Of a stretch of 21,841 nucleotides of DNA, positions 9,072 to 21,000 are shown one piece after another. The notes under the pieces were generated by a model that ran no database searches, had not been told where the DNA came from, and was given only the letters and a program-made list of their open reading frames with translations. A program made the position numbers and the translations under genes. This stretch comes from Calocera cornea HHB12733 (lineage: Eukaryota; Basidiomycota; Dacrymycetes; Dacrymycetales; Dacrymycetaceae), in NCBI GenBank assembly GCA_001632435.1, contig KV424171.1:2889-24729 (forward strand). The letters are read 5' to 3'. Every line of letters starts with the position of its first letter. The stretch's first letter is position 1.

Positions 9072-9463
9072 CTGTTGAAGGTGGCACCTTAGGAGGCGGG
9101 AACAGCATCTGTATGTCCGTTTATCACCCCGTTATGCATGGTTTAGAGTCTCTAAACACCACGTATGAGAAGTTGAGTTTCGTTGTGCCAAGTATCTGAA
9201 GAAGCGTAACGTCTCGAGTTGTTCCCATTTTGTGCGGTCGATGCTGGTAAATCACACTGCATGGCGGCACTAAGACCCAGGAACACGTTGATTAATGTGA
9301 TAATTAATTGGCAAGTACCTGCGGCATCCTCGGTCACGCTTATAATGTTTGCGGAAGGGCAAGGGTGACGAACCGTGATAAATGCGCTACGAACAACGTG
9401 CGCTGGACCGCATGTAAAAAATACGTCCGTACAGTAGGTCTAGGAGGGGTATTTGTATATTGC
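9072..9463. other. convergent intergenic region between MID1 and LKR/SDH
   Basis: This 392-bp gap lies between two convergent genes and should hold both 3' UTRs. It has an AT-rich patch near 9290-9310 (TTAATGTGATAATTAATTGG). Nothing else stands out, and the short open frames here show no family resemblance. Confidence 0.5.
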
Positions 9464-12400
9464 TTATGAACCAGTCCAGTTCTGTCGAAGTGCAGGTCCA
9501 AGGCCTGGCCCCCTACTGACGGTTTCCTTGAACACAAGACCAGCCTCCGCCAAGTCCTTCAGCATACGCCTGTAGATGCTAGGGATTGTGGGTCCAGTGA
9601 CACCGCGCACATCGATGCTGCCATCTAGAATGCGCAGGGCAGCAAAGGCGACTGGTAATCCTACCGTTCTCGCCATAGCTGACGAATGCTCATCTCCGTA
9701 GACGACAAGAAGAGATGAGTGCACCGTAGCCTCCAAATTGCGGTTGGAAGCCAAGCCAGGTTGTGCGACAACTTCGTGTCCTAGTATGACAAGATCGCGC
9801 TCTCCTGGTTGGTACCGAAGGCGGTGACTGAGAAGAACACTGAGCAGGTCCAGCGGTGAAAGAGCTACCGTAGGCAACTTGGGATAGAATCCGTGCTCTG
9901 GTGCCGCACCAGATGGTAATAGCCCGAGCCTGTGAGGGATTTAGTATTCAGTCAAGTCCGCCCGGCTCAACGCTTACGAACCATTGCAAAGACGCTTCAG
10001 CTTGATACCAGCGATCTCCCAGAACGTCTGTCATAGCGGCGCCACGAGACAACGCATCGCTGATCGGCAAACCAACTATGTGTTGAAGGCAGCGGTCTGT
10101 TAACGAGCTCCAGGAAGTGAGAATAAGCCGTTGTTGCTCGTCGAGGAGCCCAAGTCGGCTCAAAGTTGACATCAGTGTCGCAAAGCCTTGATAACTGTGG
10201 AGAAATTACATGAGGTGTCCCTAATGTGATAGGTTCTCCTCACCGTAGTGTGCCTCGGAGCTGCGAATTCATCTCATCCAGTGTCAGGCCATAAGGCTTC
10301 AAGTAATCAAAGCTGTTGCGATTCGCCAAGCCCTCCAGGGCAAATCCGGGAAACAGGGGCACACTGCCGAACCGTGACTCAAGAATCTTCTTGGCCGGTA
10401 CCTCGATCACCTTCCAGCAAGCGGTCAAACGCTGACTTTCAACACAACCAGCAGACGCACCTCATCCTCTAACTTGAAGACGGCCGCATTCTTGGCTGCG
10501 GTGAGTACACCTTTAGGAGCCCAGGAGAATTTATATCCCAAGGGCACCTAGGCAGCGATTCAGTTAATATTCACTGAAATTCTATGTACACACGTTAGAG
10601 TGCTCAGGGGCGGGCAGGCCACCACAAAACGAGATGAAGCTCTTGATTTGTTGTCCAGAACTTTGAAGGCGACGAATGAGCTCGACAGCGGCACAATGAT
10701 CAATGCCGGGGTCCAAACCACACTCGTTTAGGAGGAGCACCTCAGCCCCAAGAGCTCTGGAGCGGGAAAGTCAGCAATGCACCAATGCATTGGGCAGCCC
10801 TTACTTCTCATGCAGCGCTCTCATAGCAGGTGAGATGTAAGATGCGGTGACGAGATGCGCTCGATGTGTCAGGCAAATCTCTGCAACAGACGGGTGCATT
10901 GATGCGGGAAGGAGGCTGATTACCACGTCGACTTTGCAGATAAGAGCCTCCAGTTGCGCTCTATCGGAAGCATCTGCCAGGACTGCTTTCGCGTTGTGGT
11001 GACCCGCTGCGAGGCCTTCCGCTTCTCGAACATCGTTGGCGGCTGTTTCCGGTCAGGCGTTGCCTCAATGCGTCACAGACATCGCTCACCTATTACGAGA
11101 GCTATATCTGAGCGCTGGCACAAGGCATGTACCACGGGTTTTGCAACCATACCCGATCCAAGTAGCAACACGGTTTTTGGACTTGCGGGATTGCCGGTGA
11201 GATTTGACCGTGCTGCAAGATCACTGGGCAGTTGAGAGTATAACCAGTCGTGCGGCGACGACAATCTTCCATGTCTCGCAATGGTGGCTCGATCCAGGGC
11301 TTCCAACAGCGACTGTTGGTCTTGTGTAAGTGGGAGGTGTTGTAGCTGCGTGACGAAGGCACGTAGATATGGCATGAAGACACTGCTGAACTGCATCGAA
11401 GCATCCTTGGCTATGCTACTTGAGCGAAGAACTCGTCATGATGCTTGTGGACTCACGAAGCTCCGTGGGAAGGATATCTATGGAGACTATCTGTGTGCCA
11501 GGGTGGCTTGCGGGTGACCCAGGAGGCTTTGCGGTGAAGAAGGGGTCGTCGATCGTAGAAGCTTTGGTTACAAATTCCAGACCTCCCTGAGCACCTGTAA
11601 ATGTATCTCCAAGGTGACGTTTATTTGACACTGTACCTCCAAATCGCACGTGACATCAGATATTGCTCCCAAACGGCCGGGGCCAATGCTCCATGCTCCA
11701 TGCAGCGCCTCTGCCAGTTGGGTGTTGTCCATCAAGCGAGGAAAGCCGGGGTGCCATCCAGCACCGTTAACAATGATAGACACATACGGCGCAACCTTCA
11801 TTAGAGGCAGCAGACATGAACATCATGCTATCAATTTAAGTCATGATTGACTTACTAGCTTATGGAGCACGCTGCGGTAATTGTTTGGAGCGTTGTAGTA
11901 GTCGGTTCGGTCGTATGGAGTTCCATCATTGCGTTCGAGATAATACATAGCAGGGACATGAACGACATACACCTGTGAACCATTTATAAAGGCGGTATAA
12001 GTGTACAGCCTGGAGAGGTATTACTTTGTGCAAGTCGGCACCTGTCGCATCTGCGTGAACATTTGACAACGGCTTTTGAGCATGGGCAACTCACCCCCTT
12101 CCTCAACAAGCTTTAGAAGATCCGAAGGGTAGACTTGAACAGCGGGTATCTCCTTCAGCATGTCCAAGGCACCCGTGGAGACCTGTCCAGCCCTGAAAAG
12201 ATGATAGGTTAGATGCCAAGTACGGGTATGAAAGCAGTTGGCTTACCCAGTAACCGCGATTATGACTGGTCCGGCCTCCACAGGCACGCCATCGGCGCGT
12301 ATTCGTTGGCCCAAGGTCCGCAATGATTCCTTCATATCAGACAGTGAAGGTTGCATGAACGGCCGAGGTAAGTGCTGGGTCCCGGATGAGCGTTGTTCTT

Positions 12401-13160
12401 CACATATCCGTCACAAACTCACTAGAATGGGCGTGGCAATGCCAAGCGTCAGTAAGTGTCTCGAATAAGCACAAAGGCCTTCGACAACTCCAGCCGCTGT
12501 AAACCAGTCAGATGCTGATACGCCCCGAACTGGATCATTACCTCCTGCGTACCAACCAAAAGCAATGGTCCGTTTAGCGTCGCGACCGGCACGATCGGTA
12601 ATCAGCTCGTAATCTATTAAGCGCGCTTGACCAAGCAGGCGGGCCAAAAGCTTCATATTATAGGCCTGTATGAGAAGGTTATTAAACTCAAGAGAGAGAA
12701 AGAGCGTCCCAAATTACTTGTCCCTTGTGCGTGTGGGAGAACATGAAGTGAGTCTGCTCGTGCGTAGGCGAGGTGGGCAGTTCCGAGATTGGGACTTCCT
12801 TGATGCCAACAACAATGTCTGCATGAGAGACATCCCGAACAATGGTAGCTCCAGCCTGGCAAGCCGTAAACCTCCGATTATAGGGTGACGCGAACACATG
12901 GGCTGTACCTTGCGAAAGTCGTCGTGAGTCCAGACACGGCGATTGCAGTGTTGGACTTGAACGCGGATCCCCATTGCAACGAGCTCCGTAACTGCAGCAG
13001 GAGATAACGGACATCTTCTCTCCCAAGTCCTGCTTGGATCCTCCCGGCGTATACCCAGGGTGATAGCAGAACCCGCCCTGGTCGATAGCGGCTGGCAGCG
13101 AGAAAGCCCGGGCGCTCGCCGGCAGAGAAGGCGAAGGAGGATGGGAGAAGGCGCAAGCAT
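9464..13160 (-). CDS. AASS (LKR/SDH): bifunctional lysine-ketoglutarate reductase/saccharopine dehydrogenase, mitochondrial
   Basis: Joins lysine and 2-oxoglutarate into saccharopine, then oxidises it to aminoadipate semialdehyde and glutamate. Exons, minus strand: 9464-9929, 9982-10194, 10244-10410, 10461-10547, 10594-10756, 10805-11042, 11090-11410, 11457-11586, 11637-11795, 11856-11972, 12025-12050, 12095-12192, 12247-12374, 12423-12496, 12542-12665, 12718-12855, 12909-13160. They total 2901 nt (966 aa) with all phases consistent. Residues 1-30 are Arg-rich without acids (LLRLLCRRAPGLSRC), a mitochondrial-type presequence. LKR half: ITLGIRREDPSRTWERR, FSHTHKGQAYNM, LIDYE. SDH half: Rossmann LLLGSGMVAKP (about 11150), NECGLDPGIDH, FCGGLPAPEHSN, YKFSWAPKGVL, RTVGLPVAFAALRILDG. 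Fungal lysine synthesis usually uses separate Lys1 and Lys9, so the fused order and the presequence point to lysine breakdown. The last splice (GTTCGT donor) is the weakest. Confidence 0.9.
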
Positions 13161-14027
13161 AGCATGGAATGGGAGTGGCTCTGGTGATGCAATGCAGCGA
13201 GATTTGAGTGAGTGGAACGGGAATAGGAGCCCAGCTCTACGTCTATAAGGGAAGCAGGGAGACGTCTAAGGCATGTATGCGGTCGAGGACCAAGTGACCC
13301 TCGGCTCACCGCGCCCGATCATCACCGTCGTTCAAGATCCGGCGCGCCCAGGGCCGCTCCCTCACGTCACGCATCAATAATCACGTGCACGGAGGAATTT
13401 GTGCGAAAGTAAGGGGTACGTTCTGCGGCAAGCTTTGTTCAGTCCAGGTTCTATCCCTGTGCAATGTAGTTGCACTAGTATGTCCCGGTCTGGCAAGGCC
13501 AGTCCCCCGATTCCGTGTTATCTGCCTGTCCCATTCCTGTCCTGTCCCTGCCTTTCAGTGCTGGTTTATACCCTTCCTTACCCTTGTTCACCATATTTGC
13601 ATGCATTTCAATTATCAGTGCAATTCCTGTGTGCCAAGGTCCCTGTCTGTGCTATGTTGTTCTAGGAAGTCCCCAACTGCTTTTCCAGTTCACCCATTCC
13701 AGCTTGTCAATGTAAGTCTACCATCTTGTCTCCCATGACAATCATTTTCTGTGTCATAATATCTCTCTTGTGCATGTGGTGTTTATATACCCAGTCCTTC
13801 TATCCTGTTGTCATCCCACATATCCATCCCTCAACAGTCTCTTTATCCCACATTTTTCTCTGCCCTGTATCATTTCCCTAAAGTGGAGTGTGTATTGTTT
13901 CCCTCTTTTGATGATAATCCATTATTACCAACTCAATGCTTCATCAATGCTTCTATCATTTCAATTCAATGTGGAATGTACAAAGAGCCAGTGGGGCCCA
14001 TATTCAACAATAGTATCTTTCCCTATT
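13161..14027. other. LKR/SDH upstream region and pyrimidine-rich non-coding stretch
   Basis: The first 200 bp should hold the LKR/SDH promoter. They include a CACGTG box at 13382-13387 and a nearby CACGTCAC word, both common bZIP/bHLH-type sites. From about 13430 the plus strand becomes strongly pyrimidine-rich (CCCTGTCC, TTCCTTACCC, TCTTTATCCC). Frames read through this part give only low-complexity, Cys/Ser/Pro-rich peptides with no family resemblance, so I treat it as non-coding. Confidence 0.4.
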
Positions 14028-14053
14028 CTCCCGTCTCCCGTCTCCCGTCTCCA

Positions 14054-14095
<42 letters not shown>

Positions 14096-14103
14096 GTCTC
14101 TCT
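14028..14103 (+). repeat. 7-bp microsatellite (CTCCYGT)10
   Basis: Ten consecutive 7-mers run from 14028 to 14097, six reading CTCCCGT or CTCCAGT and four CTCCTGT, followed by CTCTCT. The block caps the pyrimidine-rich stretch before it. No coding role is apparent. Confidence 0.9.
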
Positions 14104-14183
14104 AAATCTATTTTGTCCAAATTCCAAATTGCTCTTGATTATTGTGCAAATTTTTGTTTTGGCCAATACATGGCTCAGGCTTT

Positions 14184-14210
14184 ATAGGGTTGGGGCTTAG
14201 GGTTAGGGGG
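14184..14210 (+). repeat. short telomere-like tract
   Basis: TTAGGGTTAGGG occurs at 14197-14208, preceded by ATAGGGTTGGGG at 14184-14195. Two perfect units plus degenerate ones match the TTAGGG repeat used by most filamentous fungi. The tract is too short to be a chromosome end. It may be an interstitial remnant or chance. Confidence 0.4.
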
Positions 14211-14868
14211 TAGTTACAATTGCTTCCATATGCCTCCGCTGCACTATGGCCCCCCCTGACCGGACCCTTGTCCGCGTCCAGTGTGCACCACTTTCCTTGA
14301 CGCAGACCGGGTACCCTGCCACGTGGCCCCAACGCATGTGGCAAACCGGTCCTGCTTTCACTAATAAGATAGGTTTTCCCAGAGATTTTGGATGCACATT
14401 CCTTCCTAATTGGAAACGGATCAATTAGTAAGCACAGGTGACAAATCTGTCTGGTTCCATCCTCACGTTTCCCTCTGGAGTTCTCTTGTGGCTTGCCAGT
14501 CCTTCAATGTGCACCTCTTGTGCTATCATGCTTGTGCTACTTTTTATCTTTGGTGGCTTGTTGGGTTGTAGTATGTCTCTCCACAGTCCTGCGCTATGTG
14601 GCTGGCACACTGTGTACTGAAAACTGGTGCCATTTGCCTTGCATTGTAACAATTCATCTATATTGGCTGCCCTTCCTGGTTTGTATATCATTTTGTTTGA
14701 TGAGATGGGCATTGTTTTATTTGCTCTTCTCATGTCTTCTGGTCATTCCAGTGTGCACCTGTTAGCACATGTGTAGCCAGTAGGCTGGACATATATGAAC
14801 CAAGTACTTTTCAGGTCTGAACCACCACAAATTGTCACAATTAGTTGCTGCACACAGCTATTCAAGAT
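14211..14868. other. gene-poor stretch, nothing recognised
   Basis: Frames in both directions are short, broken and of low-complexity composition. I see no family motif, RNA gene or clear repeat unit here. Confidence 0.4.
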
Positions 14869-15016
14869 TGCACAGGAGGTGGGTGGGTGGGAGTTCAATT
14901 AATATGCATAGCTGCACTGGGGATGGGTGGGTGGGGGTTCAATTAATGCACATACCTGCACAGGGGCTGGGTGAGTAGGGGTTGCATCAATGCCCCATTA
15001 GATGTTGCACAGGGGG
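14869..15016 (+). repeat. three degenerate tandem copies of an about 45-bp unit
   Basis: The words TGCACAGG, GGGTGGGTGGG and GTTCAATTAATGCA recur in the same order starting near 14869, 14915 and 14958. Copies one and two agree well (GGGTGGGTGGGAGTTCAATT against GGGTGGGTGGGGGTTCAATT); the third is more decayed (GGGTGAGTAGGGGTTGCATC). This is a small minisatellite with a G-rich half and an AT-rich half. Confidence 0.75.
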
Positions 15017-16990
15017 TGCGCGGAGCACTTGGCTATGGGGTTTTATGCAAGTGGCTGTTTGCAGTGTCCTGCACTTGGGTCCATAAGCACAGCCCTATTA
15101 GTCAACCCAAAAAGAAACACAAAATCTCATTTTGTGCTTCCCAGATAGAGTTCTGATTATGTTATGTTGGGCCCTCATATACAAGCAAAAAAGGGACTTT
15201 TGTGGGTACACACCCTCTTCTTTTCTTTCAATCAGATTTGTTTGTGCTCCTTTTTCATTGATTCCCAACTCAAGTTACCAGACAATTTATAGTACTAGCA
15301 TTACAAATAGATTAATAAATCAGGTTAATGTGGTCCATTAGGGAGCAGGTCATTTGAGGGAGTGGGTCACCTGCACTGCCACACATACTCACTGCTTTGT
15401 ACATATAATTTCTCTGTTACCACACTGCCTAGTGCGTCCCAGAAAAGAGCAAGGAGTTCAGGGGGGAATATGCCTTGGTCTCCAATTTTGATTCATTCTT
15501 TTACCTTGCTCCTAAGACCTGTATGACCCTTTCTATGATGGTACAACCACATTTATGCAGTCTTGCTTCTAAGGTGCATAGCTGGTGTAACAAGGCCAAT
15601 CTGGCTAGTGGAGAGTACAGGATACTTGTTTAGTATATGAACAAGCTATGTGCAAGAGGGATTCTGCTGGAGAGGCCCCATATTGGAAATAGGATCAACC
15701 CTGGTCCTTACCCTGCACATGATTGGCATATTTCCACAACCAGGCTGATCCAGCAAGATCACGCTTGCTGTCAGGGGACACCCTGTTTGGCCCAAACCTC
15801 AGCCACTTTCAGCAATGTTCACACAGATTCAGTCTCTTCAATGGAGTGCAGCTCTTATGGTATACCTTTGGACAACCAAACAATGAGTGTGGCCATATCG
15901 GCACAGGATTAGGTAAGGCTCTGCAAGGCTGTGACCCTTCAGTTATGCAGGGCTACATTTGGCTATGCACAGCTATGTTTGGCAGTGCTTCAGGCAGTGT
16001 CAGGCAGTATGTTGGTGTTTCAGGAAAAGCTGAAGCTATATTCACTACTTTGTATATAACCTTTGGTAGCTTTGGTAGCTTCTCCTTAGATCTGATCTCT
16101 GAGGAATCTCCATAGTCTTGTGAGAAAGCCTGGTCATCACATCCATCCTCCCACTCTAAACATTCGAACTCTCTCCAGACTCTGATTGCTCTGTCTGAAC
16201 ACCTTTTGAAGTCCCATGTATCTCCTGTTTGGACTTACAAAAGGCACAATTGGTTGATTATTGGATACTGTCAGCCACAACCTCACCCAAACCCTTGCGT
16301 CTTTGGTTTCTTTGACTCAGTTGGGTTTAGTTGGCAGCCTTGCTAGACTGTGTGCCCTCACAGCTTCTGGAACTTGGTTTCCTGCTGCAGGTTTCTATCA
16401 CCAACAAGGCCACATTGACCATGCTAAGCAGCCTTATAGTCAAGATTGATACCATTGACCTTTCAAAGTGTGTCCCACAGAAGTCCAGATATCATCTCCT
16501 GCAACAGCAGAAGAGTATGCTAGGCCATGTACTTGATATGCTTTGATTGGCTTGTTGCAGCAAATGGCTTCTTCTTCTCACCTAGACATGTATGGTTGGG
16601 TACCAGCTCACAAATACAGAAACATGTTCCTTTGGGTTGGATAGATACCCAAAATGGGCAGGCATTGGTGGTGTTGCAAGACATCTTGAGAGACTTCAGA
16701 TTGCACTTCTGAATATGACAATCAGCACCTTGCACATTACAATGAGTAGTGATGGCAAGGCTGCCTCATTAAGAGTATCAAAGAATTATCCCTGTCCCTG
16801 AATGACAGATGCCATAGAGTAGACGTTGCCATCAAGAATATTGCAGAAGGCATGTCAGAAGACATGTCAAAATATGTCAACACCCAGACATGTCAATAGC
16901 AGACCCTTATGGCCTCTCTCTCTCTTACCACTATCTGTGTGTGATGGTTGCTTAGGGCTGGCGTTTCCTTGGGAGGGTTCATTTTAAGAT
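15017..16990. pseudogene. unrecognised decayed region, probably old mobile-element remnant
   Basis: Open frames of 60-130 codons occur (15723-16115, and 16331-16546 then 16592-16801 in the same + frame), but none has a start, splice pattern or family motif that I recognise. Two of them share a frame broken by two stops, which is what a decayed coding sequence would show. The composition is full of short echoes (GGCAGTG/CAGGCAGT near 15980-16010, TTTGGTAGC twice near 16062-16078, ACATGTCA three to four times near 16850-16900). Transposon decay is a guess from context only; no transposase or reverse transcriptase signature was seen. Confidence 0.3.
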
Positions 16991-17289
16991 TGCACCTTGA
17001 GGGGCCACGCTAGGCATGCTGCCTCTGTAGAGGGGTCATCAGAGGAATTACCTCTGCTATGCAGCCACTGAGTGGAATTCAAAAAGAAACCACCACCTGA
17101 GAATGGAGCAAAAAGCTCTGCTTCTGCTGTGCAGACCCCTGGGCTCCCACACAAAAGTGCATAATCCCTGAATGGTATCCCACCATCCACCATCCCCCAT
17201 ATACTAATGCAAAATCAGGCCAGTGGCCATGAGGGCCATGACCATGGCTCACATGACTGGTCAAAATGTCCTGTGGACCACCAAGTGCA

Positions 17290-17800
17290 GCCAAGAAGCA
17301 AACCCTTGAGCAGAAATAGCTTCCCTAGCAGAAGTAAACTCCCACAAAGAAGCAAACCTCCAGAGGAAACAAGGAACTTCTAGAAGCAAGCTGCCAGGCA
17401 GAAGCATAGGTCCAGATGGATGCAAACATGTAAGCAGGAGTAAATTTGTATTCAGAAGCAGACTACTACATAGACAGAAGTGTATCACAGAACCTGTGCA
17501 AACTCCAAAGCCAGCAAAAAATATTAAGCAGAGATAAACTCCACAGAAGCAGCCCCGGAGCAAGCAGAGGCAAGCTGTTTGGCAGAAGTAAATAAAACTG
17601 GAAGTATGTTGATTAGCAGAATTGAAATATTGGGTGGAAGCAACTCACTGCATGGAAGTAGATATACAAGCGGAAGTAAATTACCAGGGGGAGACAAATT
17701 GGCCAGGGGGAAACAAATTGATAAGCGGAAGTAAAATATACTCGGAAGTGGTCCTCAAACGGGAGCAAACTAGTAAGCGGGAGCAAAACTGACAAGTAAG
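17290..17800 (+). repeat. degenerate minisatellite, unit about 18-20 bp, GGAAGTAAA/GGGAGCAAA type
   Basis: Words of the form GAAGCAAAC, GAAGTAAAC, GGAAGTAAAT and GGGAGCAAAC recur every 17-30 bp across about 500 bp. The right end (17660-17800) is the most regular, with units such as GCGGAAGTAAATTACCA, GGGAGACAAATTGGCCA and GGGAGCAAACTAGTAAGC. Copies on the left are more decayed and more widely spaced. The purine bias is strong on the plus strand. The block ends about 250 bp from the NOC1 stop codon. Confidence 0.75.
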
Positions 17801-18047
17801 GACTGCATGAGACGGACACAGCAGTAAACGGTTACTATATTTGGAGGTTATGCGCTCTGGTGAAGAGCGAAGAGCGGTTGTCACGGAACTACAAAGTCTT
17901 CCGGCAAAAGCGAAGGTGCGCAAGTGCGGGAATCAGGTGAAAAGCAAGCTTACGGCCTCCAGACCCAAAAGCCCTTGCGAAGGAAGGGTTAAGCAGGTCG
18001 TGGCTCTCTGTGCTGTACAAGGACAACAAGCGCCGAGACACGGCTCA
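17801..18047. other. NOC1 3' flank
   Basis: About 250 bp between the minisatellite and the NOC1 stop codon, expected to contain the NOC1 3' UTR and terminator. No separate gene or RNA structure was seen. Confidence 0.4.
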
Positions 18048-21000
18048 TCAGATGTTCTCCTCTGGAGCTGCCTCGATCATCTCTCGATAGTCCTCGTACG
18101 TGGCGAAGGTCGGCAGCTGTCCAAGCTTCCTTCTTTTCCCAATCCCGTGGCCCCCAGAAGCCCGGCGCTTTCCACCAATGGCAGGCGGTTCCTCCAGTTC
18201 CGCCTCCAGATCTACGAGATCCTCCAGTTCCTCGTCAAACGTGGGGAAGTCCTCGTCCCCGTCCCCGTCCCCGTCCTCACTCACAGCATCGACTTCTCTG
18301 CCAGCTGCGCCATCAACATTGCCACCATCCAGCAGTTCTGCCTCCTCGTCCTCGTCAGTTTCCTCGACACTATCGTCGGTCGACAGGTCACTGATGTCCA
18401 GCATGTCATCGTCCATGTCATCTATATCGCTCTCATCCAACTTATCGTCGAAATCTGGTAAAGAGGATTTCATAGCCTGTGGTGAACGGATCAGCCATCA
18501 GGAGCGATTCGCTTGGCTAATCCCATACCTTCCAAATCTCAGCCTCGTCCTCACTGGCTTCTGACGATTCCATGTCCTCTTCCTCATTGCGTGGTCCATC
18601 GTCTTTATTTTCTGGTGCACCGGAGTCCAGTGCTTGCGACCCAGCTTCTGTCTCCCCCCTCTTCCGCTTGCTGACCTTCTCCACCTTCGCTTGATGACGG
18701 CCAGACTTTTGCGAAAAGTACTGGTGGAAGAACAGCTGTGCGCAAACTAAGCCACGTGGACATCACTGTTTCCACCACGCAACGCACTTGATCAACGGGG
18801 ATAGACTCTGCCTTCTGAGACCAGAAAGATGAAGCATTCACAGTTCCCATGTTGCCTTGGTAGCCCTTTGTCAGACGAACTGTGCCCGGTTTCTCCGGAC
18901 CAGCTATGGTGGGCTGCATGGCTGATGCACCTTTGGGTTTCGGCGTCTTCGGATTGCGATACACGAATCGATCGAGGAAGTGCATTATTGTGTTCAAACC
19001 GAGGTCAGCAGTTGCCGTAATCTGCTGGTTGTCTGCCAATTGTCGGGTATGGAGGGAGACTGAAGGATGGAAATGCTGCAGGAAGGGAGACTTCCGCCAA
19101 GTCAATACAGACTAGCACGATAGAACAAGCTCACTCACTACTTCCCATAAACCGGACTTAGACGCATTCGCGTATAAAGGCTCACGCTTCCGAGGATCGT
19201 AAGGCTTCTCAGTATCTCCGTCTTCTGGAGTAGCTATCAAGGCGGAATTCGACTTCAGTAGATGGCGCAGTTCTGGTTTGTCGGTAAGTAACTGGGAGAG
19301 ATTCAGCTAAGTGAGACGCGCATTTATGCTGGTTTCACTGACCTCTCCCATGAGGTATGCTGCTCCACAAATGAAGGGTGGTTGGTGCAACGTCAGAGCT
19401 TGGAAGATTCGCTTGACAAAGGCCATCTGTCGCTCGATGCTCGTGTCGGCCTTCAAGGCGCGAAACAGAAGGTTCAGATACATTGTTTGCTTCGACGCTG
19501 TCAGGAGGCGGGGGTCAAATAATGACTCATACAACGTTCTGTGGAACCGATCGACGATGGTCTTGTTTTCAGCCATCACATGGAACACAAGAACCAGTGC
19601 CTGAACCGAAATGTTGAAAGTGGCAGAGTGAGTGATCCGGAAGAGCAAATCCACATGGGCATTTAGGCTGATATGCAACTGCGTGAGTATCTCAAGGGGA
19701 CTGATGAGAAAGTGACATACGTTTCTTGGTCGAGCTCAGCAAAAGGAAGAGCCCGATTGATGCCAGTTAGGATGGCCGCTATCATTTTGGAGTTTTCGTC
19801 TTCCACATCCGGCGATACAGGAGCTCGGGATTTTCCTTTGTCCTTCCCTCTGGGCATCGGGGAGGCCTTCTCGAGTTGCTCCATAGAACCTTCGCCTTCC
19901 TTTCCCAGCATTTCTCGGAAGAGGTCAAAATAGACATCCACCAAAGCCCGCGCGACCTCTGTATCTGACTTAGTCAACGTCGTCTGGTTGAAGGTGATGA
20001 TTCCATAGTATTTTGCATGTTGATTCTCTGCCCCATTCGCACCAGAAGAACTTGACGGCGTCCGAAGAATGAGGGAGGAAATTTCCCGAATAACGACGGC
20101 TTTCATGGCCGGGTGTGACTGCAGTAGGTGGAGGAGATGGAACGAAGCTTTGGATGCCACAGAGCGTTCAGGATCTCCAAGTTTGTTGACTAGAAGCCGA
20201 AGGAGATTCTGCTCCTGTTCCGGCTTCTCCTTCAAGAGCTGGGAAACAAGCGTCATAGCTTGTGTCCTAACGAAAGGCAATGGGTCAAGTAACAGACTCT
20301 GCAGTACAGGTCAGCAGGCTTCCAGGACCCGATCAGAGGGACTGACTTCGAGCAGCTGGAGGATCGAGAAGAAGTATTTCTTCACCCAGTCCTCAAAGTA
20401 CCACACCATTAAGTGCCTGTCGGTCACACTGGGGTGATTCAACGGCTGGTCACGAATGTATCTGGATATCTGGCTCAGCACGTGTCTGGATAAGGCGAAA
20501 GTAGTCGGACGAACGCACTTCAGCTTCCTCGTAGGAGCACCTCCCCCAATCCACCAATCGGCAATCGCCCTGAGCGCCTTGAGGCTCTCATCTCTACTCT
20601 TCTTTCCAGCCATTGACTTGAGTGCATCCAAAGCTCGAGTATTGTGCAGGGGCGAAGATTGTACCATCAGCGTGAGAGCTGAGAGACGGTCGGACAGCGT
20701 GCCGGATGAGAGTATCCGGGACAGGAAAGTCGCGTCAGAGGCACTCATGCCGAGTACTGTCGAGCTAGTGTCGGAGCTTGTATATGCCTGAGTCTCCTTC
20801 TCGAGCAGGTCTGACGCACGAGACAGTCGTGCAGCGAGGATGTCCGCAGATAGATGAGCGGCGCCATCGTCGCGACTCAGTGGGGTCAGCTCGATGTCGT
20901 ACCAATAAGGTGTCGCGGCTATCGTGGTCTTCATGGCTCTTCCCAGCATCTTTCGAGCCATTGCGGTGACGCTGCTGCTCTCCAATTGTTCCAGTGAACG

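Noticed and set aside
15723..16801. Open frames as real genes
   Set aside because: No family resemblance, no intron pattern like the neighbours, broken frames and low-complexity echoes; treated as decayed sequence.
18100..18564. Plus-strand Ser/Pro-rich open frame
   Set aside because: It is antisense to the acidic Asp/Glu/Ser tail of NOC1; the low complexity is a mirror of that tail.
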